This document shows positions 33,701-41,600 of a DNA stretch of 64,000 nt, piece after piece. Location: the NCBI GenBank assembly GCA_002633025.1, contig NMRB01001045.1, positions 1 through 64,000 on the forward strand, given 5' to 3'. The DNA is from Notospermus geniculatus. Its lineage: Eukaryota; Nemertea; Pilidiophora; Heteronemertea; Lineidae. How positions within the stretch are numbered: position 1 is the stretch's first letter; every line of letters starts with the position of its first letter. The translations under genes were made by a program, and so were the position numbers. The notes under the pieces were generated by a model. That model was given only the letters and a program-made list of their open reading frames with translations, had not been told where the DNA came from and did not search any database.

Positions 33701-33909
33701 AGTCATTATTGATCGAGCAGCAATCAGGTAGATTTTCCTGTACATTGGTCCGCTAAAACTTTGCTGCCATCTGTTGGCAATATGCGCGGCTGACTGCTCG
33801 TATTGCATTATGACAGTGATTTCACGATCGTTTACAATTGTTTGTTCTTCTCTATTATCAATTCATGCAGGTAACCCTTTTAAAGATCGCACATGCAAGC
33901 CTCCATGGG
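15733..33909 (+). CDS. Secreted SUEL/rhamnose-binding-type lectin (partial, exons 15733-15784, 17661-17942, 32354-32389, 33293-33319, 33871-33909)
   Basis: Exon 1 encodes a short hydrophobic signal peptide (MAALWVWGVILLTSC). A splice acceptor (tttctctttgcag) lies three bases upstream of the ATG, so a 5'UTR intron is likely. Exon 2 encodes one galactose-binding SUEL domain: LKCDGE, VMYGRQNRDDCP and DPCLNTKKYLKVSYNC carry the conserved cysteines and the YGR and DPC motifs of the family. Both exon ends are phase 1, the usual arrangement for shuffled extracellular modules. Three further small exons, all phase 1 to phase 1 with good acceptors and GTAAGC/GTAAGT donors, continue the frame. They encode a basic segment with GRRKREV, an acidic segment (DEMDREVRE) and CNPFKDRTCKPPWG. 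No stop exon was found, so the 3' end is open. Such lectins bind rhamnose or galactose and act in egg coats and innate immunity. The first two exons are firm; the small exons are inferred from phase and splice sites. Confidence 0.72.
15817..16117. repeat. 300-bp dispersed repeat, copy 1 of 2
   Basis: The segment is about 90% identical to 27793-28113 in the same orientation. Landmarks are tgacgcccatctagcctggt, gtgtgcgggaagagaagaga and gctaaagacgcagtcgatgg. It lies in intron 1 of the lectin gene. Confidence 0.9.
16247..16640. mobile_element. Foldback element with about 65-bp arms
   Basis: The left arm agcctggttccctggccacc through caggcagtagccgttg and the right arm caacggctactgcctggcca through cagggaaccaggct are reverse complements. 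They flank about 260 bp without coding features. Confidence 0.85.
17236..17584. mobile_element. Compound palindrome of ctccacgtgga units next to the lectin exon
   Basis: The outer arms ggtggcccacaagggacatt and aatgtcccttatgggccacc enclose repeated, alternately oriented units such as agtaaacttttctcc and ggagaaaagtttactcc at about 20-bp spacing. The element ends 76 bp before the SUEL-domain exon and so sits near its branch-point region. Confidence 0.85.
17943..18510. other. Lectin intron sequence, nothing else seen
   Basis: This stretch follows the donor GTAAGG after the SUEL exon. I find no further coding exon or defined repeat in it. Confidence 0.5.
18518..19246. mobile_element. 730-bp element with about 42-bp terminal inverted repeats
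   Basis: The left end gaaacgtttcaaaagaaacg plus ccaaatgaaacgaccc is matched by the right end gggtcgtttcatttgg plus cgtttcttttgaaacgtttc. The interior is AT-rich with no transposase. Confidence 0.85.
19259..19282. repeat. Short telomere-like CCCTAA run
   Basis: Three imperfect copies of ccctaa lie just outside the TIR element. The run is too short to imply a telomere. Confidence 0.6.
19878..20287. mobile_element. Foldback MITE, agggaggttt family, copy A
   Basis: The left end agggaggtttagcaaatctg and right end gtttgcgaaacctccct are inverted. Interior arms share ggaaatgaagt, tggtaccacaaat and ctaaaagacgc words. A second copy lies at 28441-28815 and a diverged partial copy at about 10950-11170. 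Confidence 0.88.
20657..21181. mobile_element. TTAA-flanked foldback element with an insertion and an assembly N
   Basis: TTAA at 20653-20656 and 21182-21185 flank ends agggagacatccgaaag and ctttcggatgtctccct. The right arm is about 190 bp. The left arm breaks off at gaggttaag next to N (20990), so about 100 bp of left arm and any loop are missing from the assembly. A TTAA target is typical of piggyBac- or Kolobok-type transposases; none is encoded here. Confidence 0.78.
20730..20980. mobile_element. Palindromic element inserted in the left arm of the TTAA element
   Basis: The left arm acagacggcgctgtgcgtta through gttcagaacacgtatctaa and its inverted right arm ending cgcacagcgccgtct are about 70 bp each. 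The uninterrupted arm at 21775-21800 reads caccgttgattcgagagg across the same point, so this piece is an insertion. Confidence 0.75.
20991..21904. repeat. Long palindrome, two 334-bp near-identical arms
   Basis: Arms 20991-21324 and 21571-21904 have equal length and pair base for base wherever I compared them, around a 246-bp spacer. The outer arm parts are halves of the TTAA element. The inner parts are arms of a separate agtgcactgttagaaataac foldback (about 21190-21708). Confidence 0.88.
22345..22740. repeat. Cluster of ttgcaacaagttgca palindromic words
   Basis: At least eight copies of gcaacaagttgca or its half sites occur in both orientations, with gtttacacatgcaac near each side. This is consistent with a foldback element of repeated short palindromes. 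Confidence 0.65.
22750..23838. other. Lectin intron, no gene seen
   Basis: There are scattered short inverted words (for example taggaccgggcg and cgatcctaac near 23290-23340), but I see no exon with matching phase. Confidence 0.45.
23839..24612. mobile_element. Foldback element ending in gggcccggtttcacaaag
   Basis: The left end gggcccggtttcacaaagaa plus tcttaagtcag and the right end ctgacttaaga plus ttctttgtgaaaccgggccc are inverted. The interior is full of gacttaag/cttaagtc words. A relative with gggcccggttgcacgaaact ends lies at 46706-46871. Confidence 0.82.
25318..25802. repeat. Inverted repeat with about 85-bp arms
   Basis: The segment 25322-25405 (ccaaggcgaaacatcctccc to acccctgctgaaat) and the inverted 25714-25800 (atttcagcaggg to gaggcgaaagg) flank AT-rich sequence. 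Confidence 0.65.
25950..26425. repeat. Dispersed repeat, copy 2 of 3 (inverted)
   Basis: This is the reverse complement of parts of 7985-8775. It lacks the 8332-8520 insertion and therefore records the empty site (26242-26253). Confidence 0.85.
26640..27316. repeat. C/G-rich degenerate minisatellite
   Basis: Variants of aggacatttgcccc and ccccactaggacatct repeat many times, switch strand polarity (gggggatgtcctg around 26970) and include C or G homopolymers of 10 to 14. The block ends at N (27316), again a probable assembly join. Confidence 0.8.
27317..27600. repeat. Dispersed repeat, copy 3 of 3
   Basis: The same orientation as 7985-8775, starting directly after N. After accctta it continues into the 8332-8520 insertion sequence, but in reverse orientation (tatcatggttatt). 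Confidence 0.8.
27793..28113. repeat. 300-bp dispersed repeat, copy 2 of 2
   Basis: The second copy of 15817-16117 in the same orientation, with scattered substitutions. Both lie in introns of the inferred lectin gene. Confidence 0.9.
28441..28815. mobile_element. Foldback MITE, agggaggttt family, copy B
   Basis: The ends tagggaggtttcgcaaatct and agatttgcgaaacctcacta are inverted, and the interior is about 80% like 19878-20287. Confidence 0.88.
29050..29420. repeat. Foldback of atcacgaatcacg and aatcgtgg words
   Basis: The words gttcacactatcacgaatca (29066) and gttcacattatcacgaatca (29400) occur as direct copies, with many aatcgtgg/ccacgatt words in both orientations between them. No gene is seen. 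Confidence 0.55.
29426..32106. mobile_element. 2.7-kb TTAA-flanked element with about 220-bp inverted ends
   Basis: TTAA at 29422-29425 and 32107-32110 flank ends agggactctagagggaac and gttccctctagagtccct. Similarity continues inward through gcgggaaatact-like words and ggaattccgagcgttaaaaa. The interior (29660-31930) includes a further inverted pair (aaagaccaaaaatataccac near 31431 and gtggtacatttttggtcttt near 31854). No transposase frame is visible, so it is non-autonomous or decayed. Confidence 0.75.
32450..33150. repeat. About 135-bp tandem repeat with TGACCTTGACC cores
   Basis: The core gaccttgacctctgacctt or a variant starts near 32452, 32581, 32717, 32860, 32986 and 33123, i.e. six units at 126-143 bp. 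Between cores, attgcataa and ggtcattacaaaatctgaaa words are shared. It lies between two small lectin exons. Related units occur at 55438-55640. Confidence 0.8.
33625..33810. repeat. Dispersed repeat, copy 1 of 2
   Basis: This matches the reverse complement of 42110-42290 (ggtgtcactacggcccaatt, atgcatatag and aactttgctgccatct). Confidence 0.75.
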
Positions 33910-33999
33910 GTAAGTTGAGGGAGATGGTTGACCTAAAAACCGAGCCAGTGTTTACACTCATGTTCTGTCCAATGTTGTTATCTATACGGTAGCCCTGGT

Positions 34000-34510
34000 T
34001 ACACCTATCAAAAATCCCCGGGCTTTTTGAGACACGGGGTTTTTCCGAGCCAGAAAAAACACGGCGTTGACACGGCGAGCGTTTACACAAAAAAAATGCG
34101 ATTGGTAATAATTTCCGTATCCCGGCGATAGGTGGCACTGTATGTAGGCAACTCTCCGTCATCGAGTGGATACTGGAGGCTTGAAATAGCCTGTACGCAT
34201 GCGCATGACTCATCGATTAGCATCGCCGTCTGTCGGGGTGCTTGGAACTACAGGCCGACACGGGGATTTCGCGGTTACATTTGAGAATTTTCGCAAAGCC
34301 CCCGAAACGCCGACGCGAACGTCTATCCTTTTGTTCGGTGGTCTCTTCGTAGCTTTGAACAATGGGTTTGGCGTTCGCATTGGCGTTCCGGGGACTTTGC
34401 GAAAGCGGCCTACTACTAAAATCCCCGGGTCTAAAATAACCCCGGCGTTGCCCCTTCGAGCTCGCTGGGGCTAATAAGCACGGGGATTTCAGACACGGGT
34501 CTATTAGTCC
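34000..34510. mobile_element. Nested palindromic elements
   Basis: Outer words aatccccgggctttttgaga and acacgggg are inverted near 34430-34500 (aaataaccccgg, cggggatttcagacacgggt). At the centre (34281-34412) is the ttttcgcaaagcccccgaaa palindrome also found at 12581 and 55852. Confidence 0.75.
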
Positions 34511-34744
34511 GTGGGCTAGGTAGGCCCACCTTGCACCCCCCCCCCCACCAGTTGACGAAACTGCTTTTTTCTGATAGCTATATATGTGAACTTAAATATT
34601 AGAGATGTTAACATTGATTTTTTAGGGATGAACTTTACCTACCAGCATGGTATATGCATGGCTATAACTGAAATTCCGAGATTTCAATTTTAGGGGTAGG
34701 GGAAATTCAAATGGCTCTAGCTCGGTAACCCGTAAAGCTGTGGC

Positions 34745-35270
34745 ACTGTAATACCACTCAAAATGACCGGCTTGAATAGCTCTTTAATTTGTTATACAGT
34801 ACATGCAAATTAGGTCCGTTACTAGGTCACCAGAGGTCAAAAGGTCACGAAATTTGGTCGATGCCCAAAATCAGACTATAGTCCCTTTATCTCACTGCTG
34901 TGGTGTCAAATCTGGGTATTCCTCAGGTTAACAACCCTGGAAGTGTAGAGGAGGCTTCCCCCTACCAAGTAAAAGGTGTAGTGTTCAATAATTTTGTAAA
35001 TTGGTGGTCCTGTGGGTAATGACGCGAACACGTTTTTTGAGAAGTACTGAAAATGTGCTATTTTGGGGTAGGGAAAACAAAAGTAGCAATATATTCGTGC
35101 CCTATCACTTTACAGCATACTACTACCACTCAAAATGTTGGTGCTGAACTCCTCTTTCCAATGATGTATGGTTTATGCATATTAGGTCAGCCATACAGGT
35201 CGCCAGAGGTTAAAAGATCACGGAAGTCACCATTGCCATGACAATGTAATGCCCATCAAAATAACCGTCT
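34745..35270. repeat. Diverged direct repeats with aggtca words
   Basis: The words taccactcaaaatg (34752 and 35116) and caaaataaccgtcttgaat (35258) begin similar units, each followed by gctctttaatt-like sequence and aggtcaccagaggtcaaaag. No gene is seen. Confidence 0.5.
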
Positions 35271-35638
35271 TGAATTTGCTCTTTCAGATGCTTGCTGTAC
35301 CTAACAACTGAAGGTACTATGCAATGCTGCCATCTAGCATAGATACCACATTGTCATTAGAAACAATGGTAGATTCTCACACTCTAATTCTAGCCACTTA
35401 TTTCTGAAAGGTAGAAGGTAAGGTTTGACAACCATGATGCGAGCAATTTAATACTTTCCTTCAAATAAAATGTGCGAGGAGTCAAAAGTGAAAGTGAAAG
35501 TGAAAGTGAAATGTGCAGTGATGCTCAGTGAGCCTCGCCTGCCAGCTTGCCTCATGCTGTCCTATGGCGCAACATCCCTTACACTATCTATGCACATTGC
35601 ACATTGCACACTTTTATTTTCAGCTAAAGTCATCAAAC

Positions 35639-36775
35639 ATGTCCAAAAGGAAAGCTGACTCTCGACCAGCTGGAGATCCTGCATCTAAGGAGGATCGGCA
35701 TGGTAACTGCATCCTCCACATGAATGACTCTAAAATGACTCAGTTTACGTATTTCTCCGAGTTAGATAAACCTGATGAACGGTTCCAGAAAATCCTTGAT
35801 ATACGTGAACAGCGTCTTTCGCAACCGTTTGGATCCACCCAACGCATGCAACTTGTCTGTGAACATATTCCGCCGAACTTGACTGATAAAGACGGCTACC
35901 ATCGTGACTGTTATCAAAGGTTTACGATGAATTTGAATCGCCTTAAACCAGCAACGCAGACAGGTGCGCAAACGCAAACACGGACAAAGAGAAGTCGCTC
36001 CTCTGAAGGTGTGATATTTGATCAAGACTGCATATTTTGTGGTAGCTTTGCTCGGAAAAAAGTGAGAAAGAACAACAATTGGACTACAGAAGGTCTCTCT
36101 TCATTTGAACATGGAGGGGGAGCTACCATATTACCTTTAGCCGAAACGCGCAAGGATGAGAGACTACTCAGACGTATTCGGGGTTACGACCTTTTTGCCG
36201 CCGAGGCAAAATACCATCAGAGCTGCCGCGCCAAATACAATGATCCAGACAAGTGGCGCAGTCAAAACTATGAGGTGAAGGATTTTACAAATGAAAAGGA
36301 GAGATCCCGTGACATTTGCTTTAGCAAGTTATGTGAATTGATTGATAGGAAAATTGTAGTTGGCAAGGAAGTCATGACTATGACAGATCTACGCGACATG
36401 TACGTTTCGATTCTAGGTGATTCGCCATTTCCAAACCCCAACTATCGTACAGAGAAACTGAAATCTAAACTGCTGCGCCACGTCGATTACTGTGACAAAC
36501 TCTCATTTGTAAGTCTTGATCGCCGTGGTGGCCAACTTCAATCAGAGCTCGTCTTTAGCAACGACACCAGCCTCGCCGAAGCAGTGAAAAATGGCTACAT
36601 CCTGGGTTGTTCCAATATGATTGATGAGGTTGGGAAATTCTTGCACATGGTCATAAAGGATGCCTTTGAAAAGGCAGCTGCGCTTCCTTGGCCACCCACC
36701 GCCTCGTATCTGCAGACGGTTGATGATCCGGTACCTGCGGATTTACAACGCTTTCTACGTAATGTAATNATCTGA
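35639..36775 (+). CDS. Cysteine-rich mobile-element-like ORF (unknown family, truncated at N)
   Basis: The frame begins MSKRKADSRPAGDP at an ATG 17 bases after a good splice acceptor (ttttattttcag), and stays open for about 375 codons to an N at 36769, just before a stop. It has two zinc-finger-like clusters: CEHIPP...YHRDCYQRF near residues 79-102 and CIFCGSF (around 133)...YHQSCRAKYN near 190-200. Later parts are mixed charged and helical (RDICFSKLCELIDRK). I do not recognise a transposase catalytic core in the visible part. Long intron-poor frames with CxxC and HxxCY pairs of this kind are usually multi-copy and mobile-element-associated in invertebrate genomes; that is inference. The C-terminal end is cut by the N. 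Confidence 0.6.
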   Translation: MSKRKADSRPAGDPASKEDRHGNCILHMNDSKMTQFTYFSELDKPDERFQKILDIREQRLSQPFGSTQRMQLVCEHIPPNLTDKDGYHRDCYQRFTMNLNRLKPATQTGAQTQTRTKRSRSSEGVIFDQDCIFCGSFARKKVRKNNNWTTEGLSSFEHGGGATILPLAETRKDERLLRRIRGYDLFAAEAKYHQSCRAKYNDPDKWRSQNYEVKDFTNEKERSRDICFSKLCELIDRKIVVGKEVMTMTDLRDMYVSILGDSPFPNPNYRTEKLKSKLLRHVDYCDKLSFVSLDRRGGQLQSELVFSNDTSLAEAVKNGYILGCSNMIDEVGKFLHMVIKDAFEKAAALPWPPTASYLQTVDDPVPADLQRFLRNVXI

Positions 36776-36832
36776 GGCGTATTCAAGTTAACAGAGGTCA
36801 AAAGCATGCACAAGGACAAAGATTGTAAGTTG

Positions 36833-37039
36833 TGAAAGGGGCTGGTCATTTTCATCACTTGAGGAATCTGAGTTGTGATCCTTGAGAAAACGGAAAAAGC
36901 TATGCACTTGCAAATAGCAGTGATTATTTGTTCTGCTGTACAGAATAATCGCTGCAACTTGCAGTTTCATAGCTTTCTCCATTTTCTCAAGGATCACAAC
37001 TCAGATTCCTCAACTGACGAAAATGAACAGCCCCTTTAA
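36833..37039. mobile_element. 205-bp palindromic MITE, copy 1 of 2
   Basis: The ends aaaggggctggtcattttc and gaaaatgaacagccccttt are inverted. The inner arms gatccttgagaaaacggaaa and tttctccattttctcaagga pair. The copy at 48222-48430 is about 85% identical. Confidence 0.9.
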
Positions 37040-37388
37040 TAAATAAAACAGAACTGCCAGTGCTACTTATATACAAAAGCAATCTCTGTAAGTATCATTG
37101 ATAAAGATATTAATACGTCAATGCACAGCAAAGTAATGCGACAGGCAATACGACTTCAAGAAATCTCATTGCATGGCATTGGCTCAGATGTTGATAGTGT
37201 GATCGCCGCTCTGATCTGTCTGTCATCGATCTCTTCCGTTCTGAAGGAGTGAAGGGTGGGACTACTCGACTACTCTCTCTCCATCTCACAGCTCAGAAAC
37301 AAATACAAACGAGAATGCCAGGCAATTGAATATGGTTACCACGCTGACGGCAATGTTTGGCGGTCACATTGGCACGATATATACTTAC

Positions 37389-37865
37389 AAGTTGATACTC
37401 TCTCCGCCGATCAAAAGCAGTTTGAATGCCAGTGTCTTTCCAAAGTTCTTGGATGGCTGGGACGTATTCTGAGAAAGTGGGCTCATCAAGTTTTATGTTG
37501 CTGTCATAGCTAAAAACCATAGTGGCATAGGGTTCTATATGTTTTTCATTTCCCCAGGGTATGTCTAACTTATCCCTGGCATCTATCAAGACTTTGGCAC
37601 CCTTCACAACGTTATTGTAAATAACCACTTTGAACCGTTTTTTATCCTCTTCCCCGAAGTCCTGCCCGTGGATTATACGCATTTGTTTCAAGAATGTACT
37701 CTTGCCACTCTCTCCTGTGCCTAGCAGTAGAATCTTAATGAGCCTCTTAAACTGCATTTTTTCTTTGGCAAGTTGTTTATCGATGTTTCTGCTCCTTGCC
37801 CGCTGTGTTTTCTCCTGTTCGGAGACACAGCAAATCGAGCTGCACAACATAGCCAGATCCGCCAT
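37389..37865 (-). CDS. G12/13-class G-protein alpha subunit, first coding exon (partial gene)
   Basis: The exon encodes 159 residues from an ATG at 37865 and ends CGGAGAGAGTATCAACTT before GTAAGTATAT, a strong donor at phase 0. Visible features: N-terminal cysteines (residues 8, 12 and 13) suited to palmitoylation, the P-loop GTGESGKSTFLKQMRIIHG at about residues 50-68, and the helical-domain motifs VLIDARDKLDIPWG and RRREYQL. FLKQMRIIHGQDF and LIDARDKL...IPWG point to the G12/13 class, which couples receptors to RhoGEFs. Switch regions and the rest of the GTPase domain should follow on the minus strand below 37389, but I could not find them in this window. The start lies 791 bp from the divergent M3 peptidase gene. 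Exon identity is certain; gene integrity is not. Confidence 0.88.
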
Positions 37866-38656
37866 GTTTCACAAACCTTCCATTTCTACCCCGCCCATGA
37901 CGTCATCAACACCTATTTCCTGGTCAGATAACATCGCATTTACAATTTAATTACATTTTATACTCAATCGAATATTCTAAATATGTATTTTGATCGGTAT
38001 AAAAGCTACTGGGAGAAAATTCTATCGACAATTTTCTGTTATACAATAGCGGTGGCGCTACTGTCTTCAAAATGGCGACTACCGCAATTTCACGGTGTCC
38101 CTTGAAATTTTCCAGATTTCCTTGGAATTATCACGTCAGATATGCATCAAATGCGTACTATGTTTTGTAAGACAAACTCTCTTTCCATACCCTTTCAATA
38201 AATGTCAACATTGATGTATGCCAAGTTCACTAAACTTAAAATAAGCTGCCTCTGTCTAGGTCACTTCTCACTCATGTGCACACTGGTGTAACAGTAAAGA
38301 TTGTCCCCCTGTAAAAAGTGTCCGTCTCTATTGCTCAATGACGGATTAAGGGCAGTTTGATTGGTAGAAATCCTATTGTACAATCATAACAATGCTGCTT
38401 ATTCTGTCAATCGATGACAGGGATTGTAAAGTCATTCCTCCTCCGCCATTGCTAACGTCACCGTAATGACGCAAAAGGTGGTGGGCAAAATTCATTGCTT
38501 TGCTGAAGAAAGCTGGTGGGCAAAACGCACGACGTCATGTAGACCTGGGCCTACGTCATGGATACGCAATATCTGTTCATCATTTTCCATAAACATACAA
38601 GAACTTCAGGTTAACGTCTTGGGACATAGGCCTACCACCAACCATTGACCACCAAC
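37866..38656. promoter_or_regulatory. Divergent promoter interval between G-alpha and the M3 peptidase
   Basis: The 791-bp interval separates two start codons on opposite strands and should hold both promoters. No TATA box stands out. The part 38285-38370 (gtaacagtaaaga, caatgacggatt) is an inverted relative of 42260-42360, so part of the interval is repeat-derived. Confidence 0.5.
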
Positions 38657-41600
38657 ATGACCAAACCAAAACCAACTCGATTCGGTCCCATTCGGTGTTC
38701 TTACGAACCGGAAAAAAAAGTGCAAGATTTGGGTCTCAAACTCAGTGAGTTTGTTGTCCTTGGTCTTGTTGGTGAGATGGCACATTTCTCTAGAATGCTG
38801 AAATTTTTCTCTGTTTTACTTAGATTGCCAGAAATACCCCCGGATGAACCAGAAACCAATGCCATTATGCGAATCCATGAATATCCTGAATTCAAGTCAA
38901 TCAGTGCAAATAATGTCATCAGTGGATGTGCCAAATATTGCATCCAATATGAAACTCGGCTGGGTGAACACTTCGAAAGATTAAAAGGTGTGAATTTCTA
39001 TCAAACTTGATGGTTGAATCATTCTCTTTTCACTAGACATGCTAGCTTTTGAAAACTGTGTACAGCGGTGGCCAAAATTATTCGAACCTTATCTGACATG
39101 CCCTATTCTGATAGAATAAGTTTAAGTTTTATGATTATCAAATGTTGAGTGTTAGACAGAAACAATTCAGTTCAGAAGAATGACTACGGTAGTTCTCATT
39201 TCATATAAATTTTGTGAATAAAATCATCTTCATATCTCTTCCAGATCAGAAGTATAAGAAGACATTTTCATCTGTGTTCGAGCCGATTGAAAAAATTACT
39301 GTTCCCCTCAACTGCACTTGGAGAACAGCGAAACACTTGAACTATGTCTGTGGTAGTCAAGGATACCGGCAGGCTTTTCAAAGGGTATGGATGCAGACAT
39401 TGAAGAAATAGTCCTAGTGGTTTAGTGTGCCGGTAGTTTAGTACATGTAGTTTATTCTAGTAATTTCCATACATAAGCATAATCATGCTGATTTTCCAGT
39501 AAAATAAAGTATTGTCAGGCCTGATTTTGTATCATGCAGTGAAAGAAGTCATTATTATGATACTACCGTATTTATTGGGCTACAGAGTGCACTGGAGTAT
39601 AAGGCACACCCCCTAATTTCACCCAAAATCTTTGACATCCCCACTAACCCAGTTTGCTGTCCTTTTCTCCGAAAAGTCAGCACATGCGCACAATATGCAA
39701 GATGGAATAACAAATAAGTGATGTACCATTTCATTTTAGCTGCACCCGCAAGTCGAGCGAGCGAAGAATGAACGCTGGATCAATGAAACTTTGTACAACT
39801 CAGTCAAAGAAGTCAACGCAGATCGTGATAGGCTAACACACAGCCAACGTCGCCTTGTGGACATGTACCTTCTTGAAGGAAGATTAAATGGCATTGAAAT
39901 AAAAGGAAATAGTAAAAAACGGTTCATAGACACACTAAGGAAGCTATCCTTGGAAAAAGGCCATTTTAGGTAAGTGGGAATGGGGCCCGCCGTATTTAGC
40001 AGGGGGGGGGGGGGCAAGCAAGGGTGCATTTTGTTTCTCGCTTCAACTGAGACGGCAGTTTTGCAATCAAAATCGTCAAAATACCAGTCAATATTGTCAG
40101 CTTTTGTGCTCATCGGTAGCATGGGTCAACTGTTAACATTTGAGTGACGATAAATGCCACGAAAAATTCTCTGATGACTTTCGGTACGATATAAAAAACG
40201 TGGAGGGCGGTAGAGCAAAATGTCAGCCCTCGAAAGCAATGTTGCCCTCTGCTGGCACCTCGGGCAACATGGCTTTCTCGGGGTAACATTTCGCTCTGCC
40301 GCCCTCCACTCCGGGCACCATGGCCCAGGATTCAAACCCAGGACCTGCCACTTGCTATGCGGCCATGATAACCACTAGACTACCAAGACAGGTATACAAT
40401 TCCATCTCAGTTATGGTGAAGCAACAACCAGCTTTTGGTGATAATATCCATCATTGAACATCTGACATTCTCTTTGCTTCTTTACAGGAACAAGACAATG
40501 CTGAGTGGGAACCTGTTTTCACATAGAATTGATGACTTCTCTAAATTGTCTGAATTTCCACGTGATATTCTCAACTTCATGGCAAAAGACAAGTAAGAAT
40601 CATCAAGTTCAATGTAAACTGTCATCAGTTGTCCTCAGTCTGTCGATCAGAGAATCATATGTCATGTTGATGCTAGCTTCTCTAGTCCATGGCTTACACC
40701 AAACCGTGTTACACACTGTTTAAAACAGACGAATCTGAAATTATCATTAACGATAAAGATCTGCGACTGCCAAAATCTCAACCAAATCCTCGGTCTGAAA
40801 CTGAATAATTGCCGAAATCTCAACCAGATCCTTGGTCTGAAGCTGAAAAATGTGACACAGACAACCCTACAACAGTGGCTTCGAAGACATTGCATCATAG
40901 TAGACCATAGCTGAATCATGGATTGCGTCACATCACCCGGTTTCAGATCGAGGTTCTGGTTGAGATTTCGGCATGAGTGGACAGGTGATGCTCATTCGGG
41001 AATCGTCTATAGTTATATCTTTTCACACTATTCCCCTACATGGTCGAAAATTTGCGAAATTCAGAGACGACCTTTGTGTTATATCATTTTATGTGTCGAT
41101 CTTTGTGCTTTACTTTGGATATTCCCCTACATTAGTCATGTTAGTACATTATCAATTGTTTTCTTAATCGAAAGATGTTGTGCATCCACGTCTTTTCAGA
41201 CTGAACCCTAGTCGAGGTCCATGGATGGTCACCCTCCAGCATCAGATATACAACTCGTTCCTGGAACACTGCAATGACCGTATGTTACGATGGAACGTGT
41301 GGCAAGCTTACAACAACCGGGCATCTGTGAATCATAATGATCAAAACTTAGCTAACCACAAAGCCATTAATGAGCTGAGAACACACAGGTAGGTAACGAA
41401 GATTTCAAACTATTGGTGCATTTTACTCCGTTTTATTAACATTTTCCCTTTCCCAGTGATATTGGCTGGTATTCATAAAAGTTAGCAAATACTTTTACTT
41501 ACGATTTGCACAGTGAGGCCCAATGTAAATGTATTACAAAACTTGAAGTAAAAGCATTTGCTAGCTTTAATATGAATATCAGCCATTGATTTTGAGTGAT

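Noticed and set aside
34921-34945. Possible terminal exon of the lectin gene (acceptor ttcctcag followed by an in-frame TAA)
   Set aside because: Phase fits, but the polypyrimidine tract is weak and the exon would add only one residue, so it cannot be supported.
35612-35658. Splicing of lectin exon 33871-33909 into the TE-ORF acceptor at 35621
   Set aside because: The phase fits and a stop follows after about 12 codons, but the acceptor is better explained as the 5'UTR acceptor of the TE ORF.
40318-40392. Functional tRNA gene on the minus strand
   Set aside because: A and B boxes are good, but the acceptor stem does not pair properly and the unit sits in an intron. A SINE or pseudo-tRNA is likelier.
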